The notes under the pieces were generated by a model. The model had not been told where the DNA came from, did no database searches, and saw only the letters and a program-made list of their open reading frames with translations. From a virus, in IMG/VR virus record IMGVR_UViG_3300021090_000021, positions 1 through 61,596 of that record: 61,596 nt of DNA. One strand, given 5' to 3'. A program made the translations under genes and the position numbers. The stretch's first letter is position 1; every line of letters starts with the position of its first letter. Positions 26,016 to 33,628 of this stretch are shown here, one piece after another.

Positions 26016-27002
26016 CTGAAGTCCTTTCGGTTGGATGGATGGTGAAAGGCGGCTCGAGAGGCCGCGGGTGAGGTCCGCCAGCACCTCTTCGAAGGTACCG
26101 ACGGAATCAGCGAGGCGCGCATTGACGGCATCGTCTCCGGTGAAGACGCGGGCCTGCGTGTCGCGGATCTGCTTTTCGCTCATCGCCTTGCGGCCGGCGG
26201 CCACGGCGGCGACGAATTGGTCGTAGAAGCTCATCACCTCGCGCTGGAAGTCCGCCTGGACATCCTTGGGCAGCGGCTCGAACGGATTGCCGTCGACTTT
26301 GTGCTCGCCCGCGAAGATCAGGGTCGGTTTGACCCCAGCAACCTCCAGGGCCTTTGAAAAATCGACGTGCATCATCACGACGCCGATCGAGCCCGACATT
26401 CCCGTCGGCATGCTCACGATCCGTCCAGCGCCCGATGCGATCGCATAAGCCGCCGACGCCGCCATGCCGTTCACCACGGCGACCACCGGCTTGATAGCGC
26501 TGGCGGCGCGCACGGCAGCGGCAGCCTCAAAGGCGCCGACGGCTTCACCGCCGGGGCTCTCGATATCCAGCATGATCGCCCGCGTGCGCTGATCGGCAGC
26601 GGCGCGCTGCATCTGGAACTTGAAACCCTCATAGCTTATGAGCCCGCTCGAGGCGCCCACCCAGGCGCCGCGATTCACGAACTCGCCCACCAATGTGATG
26701 ATCGCGACACCCTCGGCCGTCCGCCGAAACGGAAGCGGACGGCTGTTTTCGTCGAGCGGCGTTTCGCCGTAGAATCGGCTGGCACGCGGCGCATGAGATT
26801 CGATCGCACCGTCCGGACTACGTGTCGGTTCAAAGAACTGCCGACTTTCGCCGCCGCTTTCCGCCGCAACATTACCGCGCCCGCGCGCACCTACGCGTGA
26901 GAGCAGAAACGCGCTGATCGTTTCCGCCGCACTCGGCAGGAGCAGCAGCGGCCGGTTGTAGAATTGTGCCGCGATACGGTGATAGCTCATCTCTTCGTTC
27001 AT
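25482..27002 (-). CDS. Prohead protease, S49/SppA family, with C-terminal scaffold
   Basis: A 506-residue protein that resembles lambda gpC. Residues about 95-300 form the S49 serine peptidase: DIESPGGEAVGAFEAA, VVAVVNGMAASAAYAIA with the likely nucleophile S183, GSIGVVMMHVDFSKAL, and AGEHKVDGNPFEPL with the likely catalytic K235. After a gap the remaining 177 residues are charged and helical, as expected for a scaffold. The start overlaps the portal stop. Confidence 0.85.
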   Translation of the reverse strand: MNEEMSYHRIAAQFYNRPLLLLPSAAETISAFLLSRVGARGRGNVAAESGGESRQFFEPTRSPDGAIESHAPRASRFYGETPLDENSRPLPFRRTAEGVAIITLVGEFVNRGAWVGASSGLISYEGFKFQMQRAAADQRTRAIMLDIESPGGEAVGAFEAAAAVRAASAIKPVVAVVNGMAASAAYAIASGAGRIVSMPTGMSGSIGVVMMHVDFSKALEVAGVKPTLIFAGEHKVDGNPFEPLPKDVQADFQREVMSFYDQFVAAVAAGRKAMSEKQIRDTQARVFTGDDAVNARLADSVGTFEEVLADLTRGLSSRLSPSIQPKGLQMDKNEGAPAAEVVGSTATATATLPKPAATTVAELSAASPVLVSQIQGIAATAERERILGIEAIAVPGHEALVANMKADGKTTPDQAARHILEAEKKTRGTHLNAIKGVEDEGKKVVAAPSAGARPETPPKATTPEGWKAEYAASEALQSEFLSVANYVAFKTAESQGRVKRLVQRAS

Positions 27003-28624
27003 GCGCGGCCTCGAATGGCTTGGGTCTCGTCTTCGGCGTCGCTACTCGCGCCTGAATCATAAGGCTCGTCGGCTTGAGCCGTCGCTGCCGATGCCGCCGC
27101 CCCGCGGCGCTCCGGTATGGCTGACTCTTCCTTGATGAGCTGGCGATTCTTATCTTCCCATCGCCCGCCGGTGCGCTCGAGTACGACTTGCTCGCGCGTT
27201 TTCACACGGAGTTCCAGCACATCGATCTTGTCGGCCTCGGCTTCGCGCTTGGGATCGATCGATGCGCGGTTCGGACCAATCCACATCGCCTTGCAATAGG
27301 CGTGCGCGACCAAAGGGTCCTCGAAGTAGCCAGGCGCCGCAAGCCGGCCGGTCGCAACCGCCTCCTCGATGATCCACTCGTAGATCGTCTGGCAGAAGTT
27401 CCGCGCGAACCACAAACGCCAGCGTCGAAACGACTGCCATGCCATTTCCAGCGCCGCGCGGCTCGCGGAATAGGATGCCGTGAAGTGCTTGATCAGCAGC
27501 TCGTGCGGAATCTCCAGCGCAACACCGATCTGCCGCGTCATCGCCAGGAAGAACGGGTCGAACTGGGGGTTCGGCCGCACCGGTGCAGGTGCCGTAACAT
27601 CCTCACCTGGATTGAGATCGACCATCGCCCCGCTACCGAGCTTGATCTCGTTGCGATCAAGCGAGCTGTCGACCTCGCCAAGGATCGGCTTGCTGGAATC
27701 GGGATCTTCCGGCAGCTCGGACTTGATGAACCATGTGATGAAGCTGGTCAGCACCGCCGCGCGCACCTCGGAGTCGGTATAGTCCCCGAGCTGCTTGATC
27801 ATATCGATGACCGGAGCCAGATATGGAACCCCACGCGTCTGATCCGGACGGAGCCGCTCGAAAAGGTGGATGACGACCTGCTTGCCCGCGCCGGTCTGTG
27901 CCTGCACCCGTTCCCATTTCATGCCGGCGATACGCAGGCCACCCGGATGCTTATCCGTGACGTGATAGGCGACCGGAACGCCGTTTGTGTTGAGCTCGAC
28001 GCCCCCGGCAATCTTATCCGTATCGGCCGCGCGACTGGGATTGGAGACGCGATCCGCCTCAACCAGCTGCACCTTGGTCCCGTAGATATCTCCCGGGTCT
28101 TTGCGGTAGCGCCGGATTCCAAACACGTCGCCCGATTCATCGGCCGAACGAAACGCCAGATATTGGAATTCCTCGAAGTCCTGCACGCTTGTGAAGTCGA
28201 GCGTCCTGCACGCGGCAGCAAATTCACGTTCCGCCCCGCGCTCCCAGGCGTCCGCTTGCTCCTCGGTCAGCCCAAGATATTCATGATCGATACAGGACTG
28301 CATCTGCAGCCCGGTGCCAACAACATTTGTGCACTTGGTGCTGACCGCACCGGTCGCAATCGGCACATTGCGCACCAGATCGCGCGATCGGGCACGCAGA
28401 TCAGGCAAATCCGGCAGCGTATCGGTATCCGCAGAGCCTTCCGCCGGTCGCCAGTTCTTGGTCCCACGCCGAGTGCGTCGGCCGCCCTCATAGCCGCCAT
28501 GCAGCGCCAGCATCGTGCGCGCCTTGGCGCGGCGAAGAGCGGTGACCGGCGCAAAAAACTCCACGACCTTGTCGACGACCGTGCTGCTGTCAGCGACCCG
28601 GCGCTGGACCTCTGACAATCTCAT
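26999..28624 (-). CDS. Portal protein, lambda gpB family
   Basis: A 541-residue protein with the family's typical segments: RARSRDLVRNVPIATGAVST, NVVGTGLQMQSCID, AFRSADESGDVFGIRRY, QLVEADRVSNP and LEIPHELLIKHFTASYSASRAALEMAW. It forms the dodecameric ring through which DNA is packed in related phages. Start overlaps the stop of the small gene upstream. Confidence 0.9.
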   Translation of the reverse strand: MRLSEVQRRVADSSTVVDKVVEFFAPVTALRRAKARTMLALHGGYEGGRRTRRGTKNWRPAEGSADTDTLPDLPDLRARSRDLVRNVPIATGAVSTKCTNVVGTGLQMQSCIDHEYLGLTEEQADAWERGAEREFAAACRTLDFTSVQDFEEFQYLAFRSADESGDVFGIRRYRKDPGDIYGTKVQLVEADRVSNPSRAADTDKIAGGVELNTNGVPVAYHVTDKHPGGLRIAGMKWERVQAQTGAGKQVVIHLFERLRPDQTRGVPYLAPVIDMIKQLGDYTDSEVRAAVLTSFITWFIKSELPEDPDSSKPILGEVDSSLDRNEIKLGSGAMVDLNPGEDVTAPAPVRPNPQFDPFFLAMTRQIGVALEIPHELLIKHFTASYSASRAALEMAWQSFRRWRLWFARNFCQTIYEWIIEEAVATGRLAAPGYFEDPLVAHAYCKAMWIGPNRASIDPKREAEADKIDVLELRVKTREQVVLERTGGRWEDKNRQLIKEESAIPERRGAAASAATAQADEPYDSGASSDAEDETQAIRGRA

Positions 28625-28806
28625 GATTTATGGCCATTCAGAAAGAATAGAAGCTCTTTTCCAGGTGTCTGCTCACATTTGATTCCCGTGATCACCCAAC
28701 GCCCGTCAGTAATCCGGCGATTGATCGTTGAAATGACGGTCGGCATCAAATGCATCTCGTCGGCCCGCACATAGAATGTGAGCTCGTTGACGTCCCGCCG
28801 GTTCAT
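28621..28806 (-). CDS. Small hypothetical protein in packaging cluster
   Basis: A 61-residue protein (NELTFYVRADEMHLMPTV, RRITDGRWVITGIKC) overlapping both neighbours by 4 bases. Coupled between the connector and portal genes. No family was recognised. Confidence 0.55.
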   Translation of the reverse strand: MNRRDVNELTFYVRADEMHLMPTVISTINRRITDGRWVITGIKCEQTPGKELLFFLNGHKS

Positions 28807-29030
28807 TCCGGCACCAGATAGCGCGTGCGACCGCGCGAAGACGACAGTCGCTTCACTTGCGTGTCCCAGAACGTGATCTGTTTCAGAATCTGCTCAGCAT
28901 CGGCACGCGTCAGCGATCGCTGCCCATTACCGGTGTCGATCGTGTACGACTGGCTCTTCGCGACCGCGGCGGAGGCCGCTATCCAAGCGTCAAGTTGAGT
29001 CTGTGCCGCTGCAAGAGTAATTCCAGCCAT
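28803..29030 (-). CDS. Head-tail connector-type small protein (DUF6148/gpW-like)
   Basis: A 75-residue protein beginning MAGITLAAAQTQLDAWIAA, with YTIDTGNGQRSLTRADAEQIL and ITFWDTQVKRLS. This is the pattern of the small proteins that sit between terminase and portal genes (DUF6148, gpW-like). ATG 29030 is preceded by GAGGCGG and overlaps the terminase stop. A TTG at 29033 is an alternative start. Confidence 0.75.
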   Translation of the reverse strand: MAGITLAAAQTQLDAWIAASAAVAKSQSYTIDTGNGQRSLTRADAEQILKQITFWDTQVKRLSSSRGRTRYLVPE

Positions 29031-30958
29031 CAATACACCGCCTCGCCACGCATTCGGCGCTTCCGAGCTGCCGGATTTGCCGGGACAACCGGCGCGACCA
29101 CACTCAATGTGATCAGATCCTCGATGTCGCCCTGCGATGGCACCAGCGGCGCTTCTCGCTCAGTCTCAAGCTTCGCCCAGATCGCGTCCGGCAGACCCCG
29201 AATTCCGAATTTGTTGGCCGCCGTCTCCGCCTGCAGCATGGTGTCGAGCGCCTCGTTGGCTTGCTGCGGGTCCTTGATCCAGCGATAGACCGTGAACCCG
29301 TGCCTTTTCTTCGGCGTGCGGCGCTCCGCGCTGAATTGCCGGAAATATTCGTCGTCGAGACCTTTCGGAAACGCGATGAAGCCCGACTGCATCGGATCTT
29401 CCTTGGCGGCGTCGCGATAGAGCGCCATTTTCATGACCGATGCGCCGAAATTGTAAAACCGCGTCGCATATTTCAGTAGCTTGCCGGTGCGCTCGTTGCG
29501 TTCCCGCTTCACACGAGCGAGCCGCGGGGCTGATTCCTCGCCGCGACCGCGGACCATGATCACTTTCGACTGCGGATGTCGCTTCGCCCACGCCCAAACG
29601 TCCTCGGTCCAGGCATTGCCGTCGATCGCGGTCATGTCGAGACCAATTCTTCGGCCAACCTCATTTGGCCAAGTCTGTCTGAGCAGCGCATCAAGCCGCT
29701 CCATGCAAATCTTGTCGGTGATGTGCCCCGGAATGACGCCGTATTCGACGACGTAGCGTCGAAATTCACGGCCGAACGCAACCACCTGCCATTCAACGCG
29801 GTCGCCCTGGCAGTCGATGCCAAGCGTTGTGACCAGTCCTCCGGTCGGCACAACACCGCGTGTGTAGTGCGACTGCGCCGCACGATCGCGCAATTTTTCC
29901 CACGGAGGTGCCTCGCCCTGCGTCTTGTAGGCACGGCCGGCAGTATCGTTGAGGAACGTCTGCTCGGCGGCGCTATCGCCCTTGGCCTTGAACCACTCGG
30001 CCGCGATCCGAACCCACGATTGCAGATACGAATACGCCGACCATATCCAAAACGAGCGATGCGTCCGCTTCGCACTCTCGTTGTGAGCGCGCCACTCCAG
30101 GCGGGCGAGCATCTGCTGGCGATGGTGCTCGCGGATCTCCGAGCCACAGGACACGCAGGTGAAGTGCGCGGCATCCGGATGAGCCGGATCGAGATTGGCC
30201 TGCATATTCTCCCATTCGAGCACCTGAAAATGATCGCAATGGGGACACGGAACGTAGGGCTGCTCCTGACTGCCCAGCTCGTAGCTCTTGGTGATGCGAC
30301 AGCCCGGCAGCACGAGCGGTGTGCCGAGCTTCAGGATCTTGGCGAACTCGTGTGCGCGCGAGCGATTGTCAGCCTGCGCCTCCGGATCACCGGCCGAATT
30401 CATCTCCCACTTCGAGAGGTCGTCCTGCGCCTGGCGGCGCATCGAGACCTGCGAGAGCGAGGCCGGCGAGTTGGCGCCTGAGACCAGGATCGCGCCAAGC
30501 CCGTCACGGTGCTCCTTCATCAGAATGGAATCGGAGCCGTCGCGTGATTTCTGCGGGAAGATGCGCGAGAGCGCCGTCGTCCCACTCAGCATCGGCGAGA
30601 GCTTGAGCCGCGACCAGCGGCGTGCATTGTCCTCAGTCGGGTGGATGTAGAGAAAATCGCACGGGTCCATCGCCATGGATCCGCCGGTGAACACGTTCGC
30701 GATCACCGTCTTGCCGATCTGCGCCGAGCCGATCAGGGTGACGGTGCGGCAGGGATCATCCGGCGACAGCGCCCGCAGGATTTCGTCGAAGTACGGAAAC
30801 AGCGTCCTATTGTAGGGACCGGGGAAAGGGCTTTCCCGGTCGGTGAAAACGATGTTGGCTTCCGCCCACGTCAGATAGTCGACCGGCGGCGACGGCTCGA
30901 GTGCGCGCGCCTGCGCTTCCATAGCCAGACGTTCGGCATTCGCGAGTTGGATGCACAC
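29030..30958 (-). CDS. Terminase large subunit, lambda gpA family
   Basis: A 642-residue protein. The ATPase part shows PPVDYLTWAEANIVFTDRES, PGPYNRTLFPYFDEIL, the Walker A-like GSAQIGKT at 77-84, and CDFLYIHPTEDNARRWSRLK. The nuclease part has TLGIDCQGDRVEWQVVAF and later conserved DNA-cutting motifs. A zinc-ribbon-like CPHCDHF...CVSCGS lies between. It starts with GTG at 30958, 3 bases after the small subunit gene. Confidence 0.9.
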   Translation of the reverse strand: MCIQLANAERLAMEAQARALEPSPPVDYLTWAEANIVFTDRESPFPGPYNRTLFPYFDEILRALSPDDPCRTVTLIGSAQIGKTVIANVFTGGSMAMDPCDFLYIHPTEDNARRWSRLKLSPMLSGTTALSRIFPQKSRDGSDSILMKEHRDGLGAILVSGANSPASLSQVSMRRQAQDDLSKWEMNSAGDPEAQADNRSRAHEFAKILKLGTPLVLPGCRITKSYELGSQEQPYVPCPHCDHFQVLEWENMQANLDPAHPDAAHFTCVSCGSEIREHHRQQMLARLEWRAHNESAKRTHRSFWIWSAYSYLQSWVRIAAEWFKAKGDSAAEQTFLNDTAGRAYKTQGEAPPWEKLRDRAAQSHYTRGVVPTGGLVTTLGIDCQGDRVEWQVVAFGREFRRYVVEYGVIPGHITDKICMERLDALLRQTWPNEVGRRIGLDMTAIDGNAWTEDVWAWAKRHPQSKVIMVRGRGEESAPRLARVKRERNERTGKLLKYATRFYNFGASVMKMALYRDAAKEDPMQSGFIAFPKGLDDEYFRQFSAERRTPKKRHGFTVYRWIKDPQQANEALDTMLQAETAANKFGIRGLPDAIWAKLETEREAPLVPSQGDIEDLITLSVVAPVVPANPAARKRRMRGEAVY

Positions 30959-30961
30959 GGA

Positions 30962-31654
30962 TCAGGCCTCGGCGGGCTCGACCTGCGCACCAGGCTCTTC
31001 CTCTGGCGCGAGCTCGGTCTCGGTCATCTCCAGCAGCTCCGCCGCTGCCTGTTTGGCCGCATTTGCCCCACCGGCGCGCACCTCTCTGAACTTGGTACGC
31101 AAGATATGTAGCACGTCGCGCTGCTGGACCTTGAATTCGGCCGCGATGGCGGTCGCAAACTCGGGAAGAGCACCTTCGAACAGCGTCACCATTCGCGCAG
31201 CGATCTGCCCCATTTCGCGCTTAGCGGCGTCCGTTTGGGTCAGAAAACCCCTTCGCTGCGCCTCTTCCTGCGCCTTTTTCCGGTTGTCGAACTCAATTCC
31301 GCGAAGGCGTGCAAGCTTGATCTGCTCCTCGACGCGATCGTCCGCCGTTTGCGGGTTCGCAGACGGTGGTGCCGCCGCCTGCTGCTGGGCGCCGCCCGTA
31401 GGGGCCTGGCGGGCCCCAACGTCGAGCCGCGTGTCGATGCCGTTGCCAAGCCTTTGACTGATGTCGAGCGTGCGCTTGAGCTGCGCAGCGGCCTTGGCGA
31501 CGTCAATCTTCTGATCTCGCCCTTCGCCCACCAATGCATCGCCAGATATTTTCCGCGCACTAATCCACTGGGACACCCGCCCAGGAGTGACGTTCGCGAT
31601 GGCCGCGAATTCCCCCTTGCTCACCACCGCGGGCGCGGCCGACTGAGTTTCCAC
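30962..31654 (-). CDS. Terminase small subunit (Nu1-like)
   Basis: A 230-residue protein starting with GTG at 31654, with GGGAG about 9 bases upstream. The N-terminal winged-helix part (VSKGEFAAIANVTPGRVSQWISARKI) matches the Nu1-type DNA-binding domain. The charged helical rest ends in acidic residues. It selects phage DNA for packaging together with the large subunit encoded next. Confidence 0.8.
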   Translation of the reverse strand: METQSAAPAVVSKGEFAAIANVTPGRVSQWISARKISGDALVGEGRDQKIDVAKAAAQLKRTLDISQRLGNGIDTRLDVGARQAPTGGAQQQAAAPPSANPQTADDRVEEQIKLARLRGIEFDNRKKAQEEAQRRGFLTQTDAAKREMGQIAARMVTLFEGALPEFATAIAAEFKVQQRDVLHILRTKFREVRAGGANAAKQAAAELLEMTETELAPEEEPGAQVEPAEA

Positions 31655-31668
31655 GATTTCGACTCCCG

Positions 31669-31706
31669 CCTTTAGTCCTTTAGGCTTCCCCCTTTAGCCT
31701 CTTTAG
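31669..31706. repeat. Four (C/T)CTTTAG repeats upstream of small terminase
   Basis: CCTTTAG at 31669 and 31677, CCTTTAG at 31691 and TCTTTAG at 31700, on the plus strand, lie 15-45 bases in front of the small terminase start. Repeats placed directly upstream of a Nu1-type gene are where lambda has the R sites of cosB. A role as terminase binding sites is an inference. Confidence 0.4.
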
Positions 31707-31811
31707 GCTTTCAATTTGCTCTTTGACTGCTGATTGTACGGGGTCCGAATTACTCGTGTGGGCCCTGATGCCGGAAGGACCCGCGAGAGACGAAGATATT
31801 TCTATTTTAGA

Positions 31812-32558
31812 TCAAGCCGCTCGTTTGACGCGGTTCGCCACGAACTTGGTGAAGCCATCACGCATGTGAAAGGCAAAGCGTGCGGCATACACCTGCCGGG
31901 CCTGCTCATAGAATGGGAACCGCTTATGATAGCGAGGCTGCCTCACGAATATCAGCACCGGTTTGACGTTACGCAGCCCCACACGCTGGTAGATACCATC
32001 CGGCAGTCGACCTTGCCCACGTGCCACGAAGTATGCAGCCGCACCGCGTCGCTTGTTCCTACGGGCTGAGCGTGCCGTTACGTTCTGAAGCGGATCGGGG
32101 CTGGCACTGAGTCTTGAAAGGATTCGGGTGATCTCGCCACCCTTCATGTTCCCGAAGCTATCGAGGTTGACGCCCTTTCCTGGCACACAGAACTCGTCGC
32201 CCCGCAATATATTGGCCCTCTCAAGGGCGCGCTCATGCGACTTCTTCTTGCGAGGCCCCCCTTCCACCTGAGGGCCGAGATAGCGCCACGCCGGCACCGA
32301 ACCAAATCCTTCCTTGAAGTGGACGACGGCTTCGAGTTCTTTTTTGGTGGCGGGCTTCACGAAAAGCGAATTGAGCGTGAATCGCGTCGGCCGATCGAAA
32401 ACCCCCTCCATCACCCTGATCTCGGCGGCCTTGATGTCCTGTGCGGTCTTGGTCAGCGCATAGGCGGTGAGGAATGGGATTTGGTCTTCACGGATCTGAC
32501 CCAAACTTCGCAGCACGTCCTTCAGGTCGGACCGGAAGTCGATCGTGATGCCCGCCAT
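31812..32558 (-). CDS. First late-operon gene, virion morphogenesis-type protein
   Basis: A 248-residue protein from ATG 32558, chosen because GAAGG and AGAGGA precede it and the longer upstream frame covers terminator hairpins. It has ITIDFRSDLKDVLRSLGQI, TAYALTKTAQDIKAAE and FAFHMRDGFTKFVANRVKRAA, which look like a phage minor tail or head-tail completion protein. A GAP-rich basic middle segment (RNKRRGAAAYFVARGQGRLP) is unexplained. It is the first gene after the triple terminator. Confidence 0.55.
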   Translation of the reverse strand: MAGITIDFRSDLKDVLRSLGQIREDQIPFLTAYALTKTAQDIKAAEIRVMEGVFDRPTRFTLNSLFVKPATKKELEAVVHFKEGFGSVPAWRYLGPQVEGGPRKKKSHERALERANILRGDEFCVPGKGVNLDSFGNMKGGEITRILSRLSASPDPLQNVTARSARRNKRRGAAAYFVARGQGRLPDGIYQRVGLRNVKPVLIFVRQPRYHKRFPFYEQARQVYAARFAFHMRDGFTKFVANRVKRAA

Positions 32559-32581
32559 TCCTCTACCTTCCCACCTGCGAA

Positions 32582-32621
32582 AAAAGGGCCTCGGCGCAGT
32601 GTTTAAGTCCGAGGCCCTTTT
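32582..32621 (-). terminator. Terminator 3 in front of late operon
   Basis: A perfect 13-bp stem, AAAAGGGCCTCGG (32582-32594) with CCGAGGCCCTTTT (32609-32621), loop 14 nt. On the minus strand a run of six U follows. A strong intrinsic terminator, possibly bidirectional. Confidence 0.85.
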
Positions 32622-32703
32622 GAGTTTAGGGAGGAAACGCCCAAGGAGGGCGGCGGTAACGCGAGGCGCTACCGCACACCCTATGAGCCCCAGAAAAGCA
32701 ATG

Positions 32704-32732
32704 AGCCCCGGTGCAGTGGTTGCACCGGGGCT
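32704..32732 (-). terminator. Terminator 2 in front of late operon
   Basis: A perfect 12-bp stem, AGCCCCGGTGCA with TGCACCGGGGCT, with a 5-nt loop. On the minus strand it is followed by CATTGCTTTTC, a weak U-tract. Very stable. Confidence 0.7.
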
Positions 32733-32845
32733 CGCTCTGCCTGATATGCCATGGAGAAGCCCGAGATCATCGCATGATGGAACTCCGCGTTTGATCAGAG
32801 ACGGCCGACGATCAGCCCCGCCACCCTTTGATCTGAAAAGCAAAA

Positions 32846-32868
32846 CCCCGGCCGCGAGAGCGCCGGGG
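32846..32868 (-). terminator. Terminator 1 directly after the NusG-like gene
   Basis: CCCCGGC (32846-32852) pairs with GCCGGGG (32862-32868). On the minus strand TTTTGCTTTTC follows at once. It lies about 30 bases after the stop of the NusG-like gene and would end the early transcript. Confidence 0.75.
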
Positions 32869-32899
32869 ATTACCATTGCACAGCACTTAGCGTGGTACC

Positions 32900-33607
32900 C
32901 TATCGGGTCGCTGGCAGCTGCTGTGCAGTCTGGATGACGCGGATGACACGGCCAACTGACTCTATGAATTGAATCGTTCTGTCCGATTCGTCAAGCCTGC
33001 CGATCATCCGGGTCTGGCCCGTCCACTTGCTTCTCGGGTCGGGATGATCCGCCAATGTGGCCACGGCCAACCGGTAAGCCCCCGTATTGCTTACGTTGTA
33101 GGTGTTGAACCGACCATAACCTTCGGCCAAGCGGAGCAGCTCGATCTCGTAGTCTGGCAGTGTTGCAACGTAATCGCCGAAATGGCAGATGCCACCCACG
33201 CCGTTGAGCTCGTAGAGATTGTCGAGGTCGTAGCCACCAAACAGTCGACGGATGAACAGATAGCTTCGCAGAACAGGCCTGGCCTCTTCACGCACCTCGT
33301 ATCGGCGCTTGTGTCGCGTCTTCGATGGTAATGTCCGCATCGGTGGCGTGGTGACGTGCTTGCCGACCGGGTAATAGCACTCGAAGCCCTCGCGCTCCAA
33401 CGAGGCCTTGGCGACGTGCTCGACGCGTGGCTGGCTGAAAGCGATGAGCCACGGATCCCAGTTGAGCTCGACGGTCTCTTGCCGCGTCTGCAATTCAGCA
33501 AAAGCATCGTATAGCGACTGCGGCGGCCGCTTGTCCTCGCCCCACTCCTTCCGGGCGAGCTTTAGCACATGCTTTTTCATCTTCGCGGTGATCCGCCTGG
33601 CTTGCAT
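32900..33607 (-). CDS. NusG/RfaH-like transcription elongation (antitermination) factor
   Basis: A 235-residue protein. Residues about 50-165 fit a NusG N-terminal domain: WLIAFSQPRVEHVAKASLE, GFECYYPVGKHV, RPVLRSYLFIRR, with a gap filled by a phage-specific loop. The C-terminal part (about 195-225, GQTRMIGRLDESDRTIQFIE) may be a reduced KOW-like domain. The first 45 residues are an extra basic helix. NusG-type proteins ride on RNA polymerase and can overcome terminators. It is the last gene before three terminators and the late operon, which suggests a lambda-Q-like role. Confidence 0.75.
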   Translation of the reverse strand: MQARRITAKMKKHVLKLARKEWGEDKRPPQSLYDAFAELQTRQETVELNWDPWLIAFSQPRVEHVAKASLEREGFECYYPVGKHVTTPPMRTLPSKTRHKRRYEVREEARPVLRSYLFIRRLFGGYDLDNLYELNGVGGICHFGDYVATLPDYEIELLRLAEGYGRFNTYNVSNTGAYRLAVATLADHPDPRSKWTGQTRMIGRLDESDRTIQFIESVGRVIRVIQTAQQLPATR

Positions 33608-33628
33608 GATTGGGTCTCCTCCGGATGT

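Larger units (their letters stand above)
32559..32899 (-). other. Late leader region with stacked terminators, no gene
   Basis: About 340 bases with no convincing frame lie between the NusG-like gene and the first late gene. It holds three hairpins in series (entered separately). CGCTACCGCA at about 32668-32677 repeats half of the replication iteron (34,398-34,647). No unmistakable sigma-70 promoter was found, so a late promoter here is possible but not proven. Confidence 0.6.

Noticed and set aside
27188-28615. 475-codon plus frame opposite the portal gene
   Set aside because: Shadow of a clear lambda-type portal gene. No protein-like pattern or ribosome binding site.
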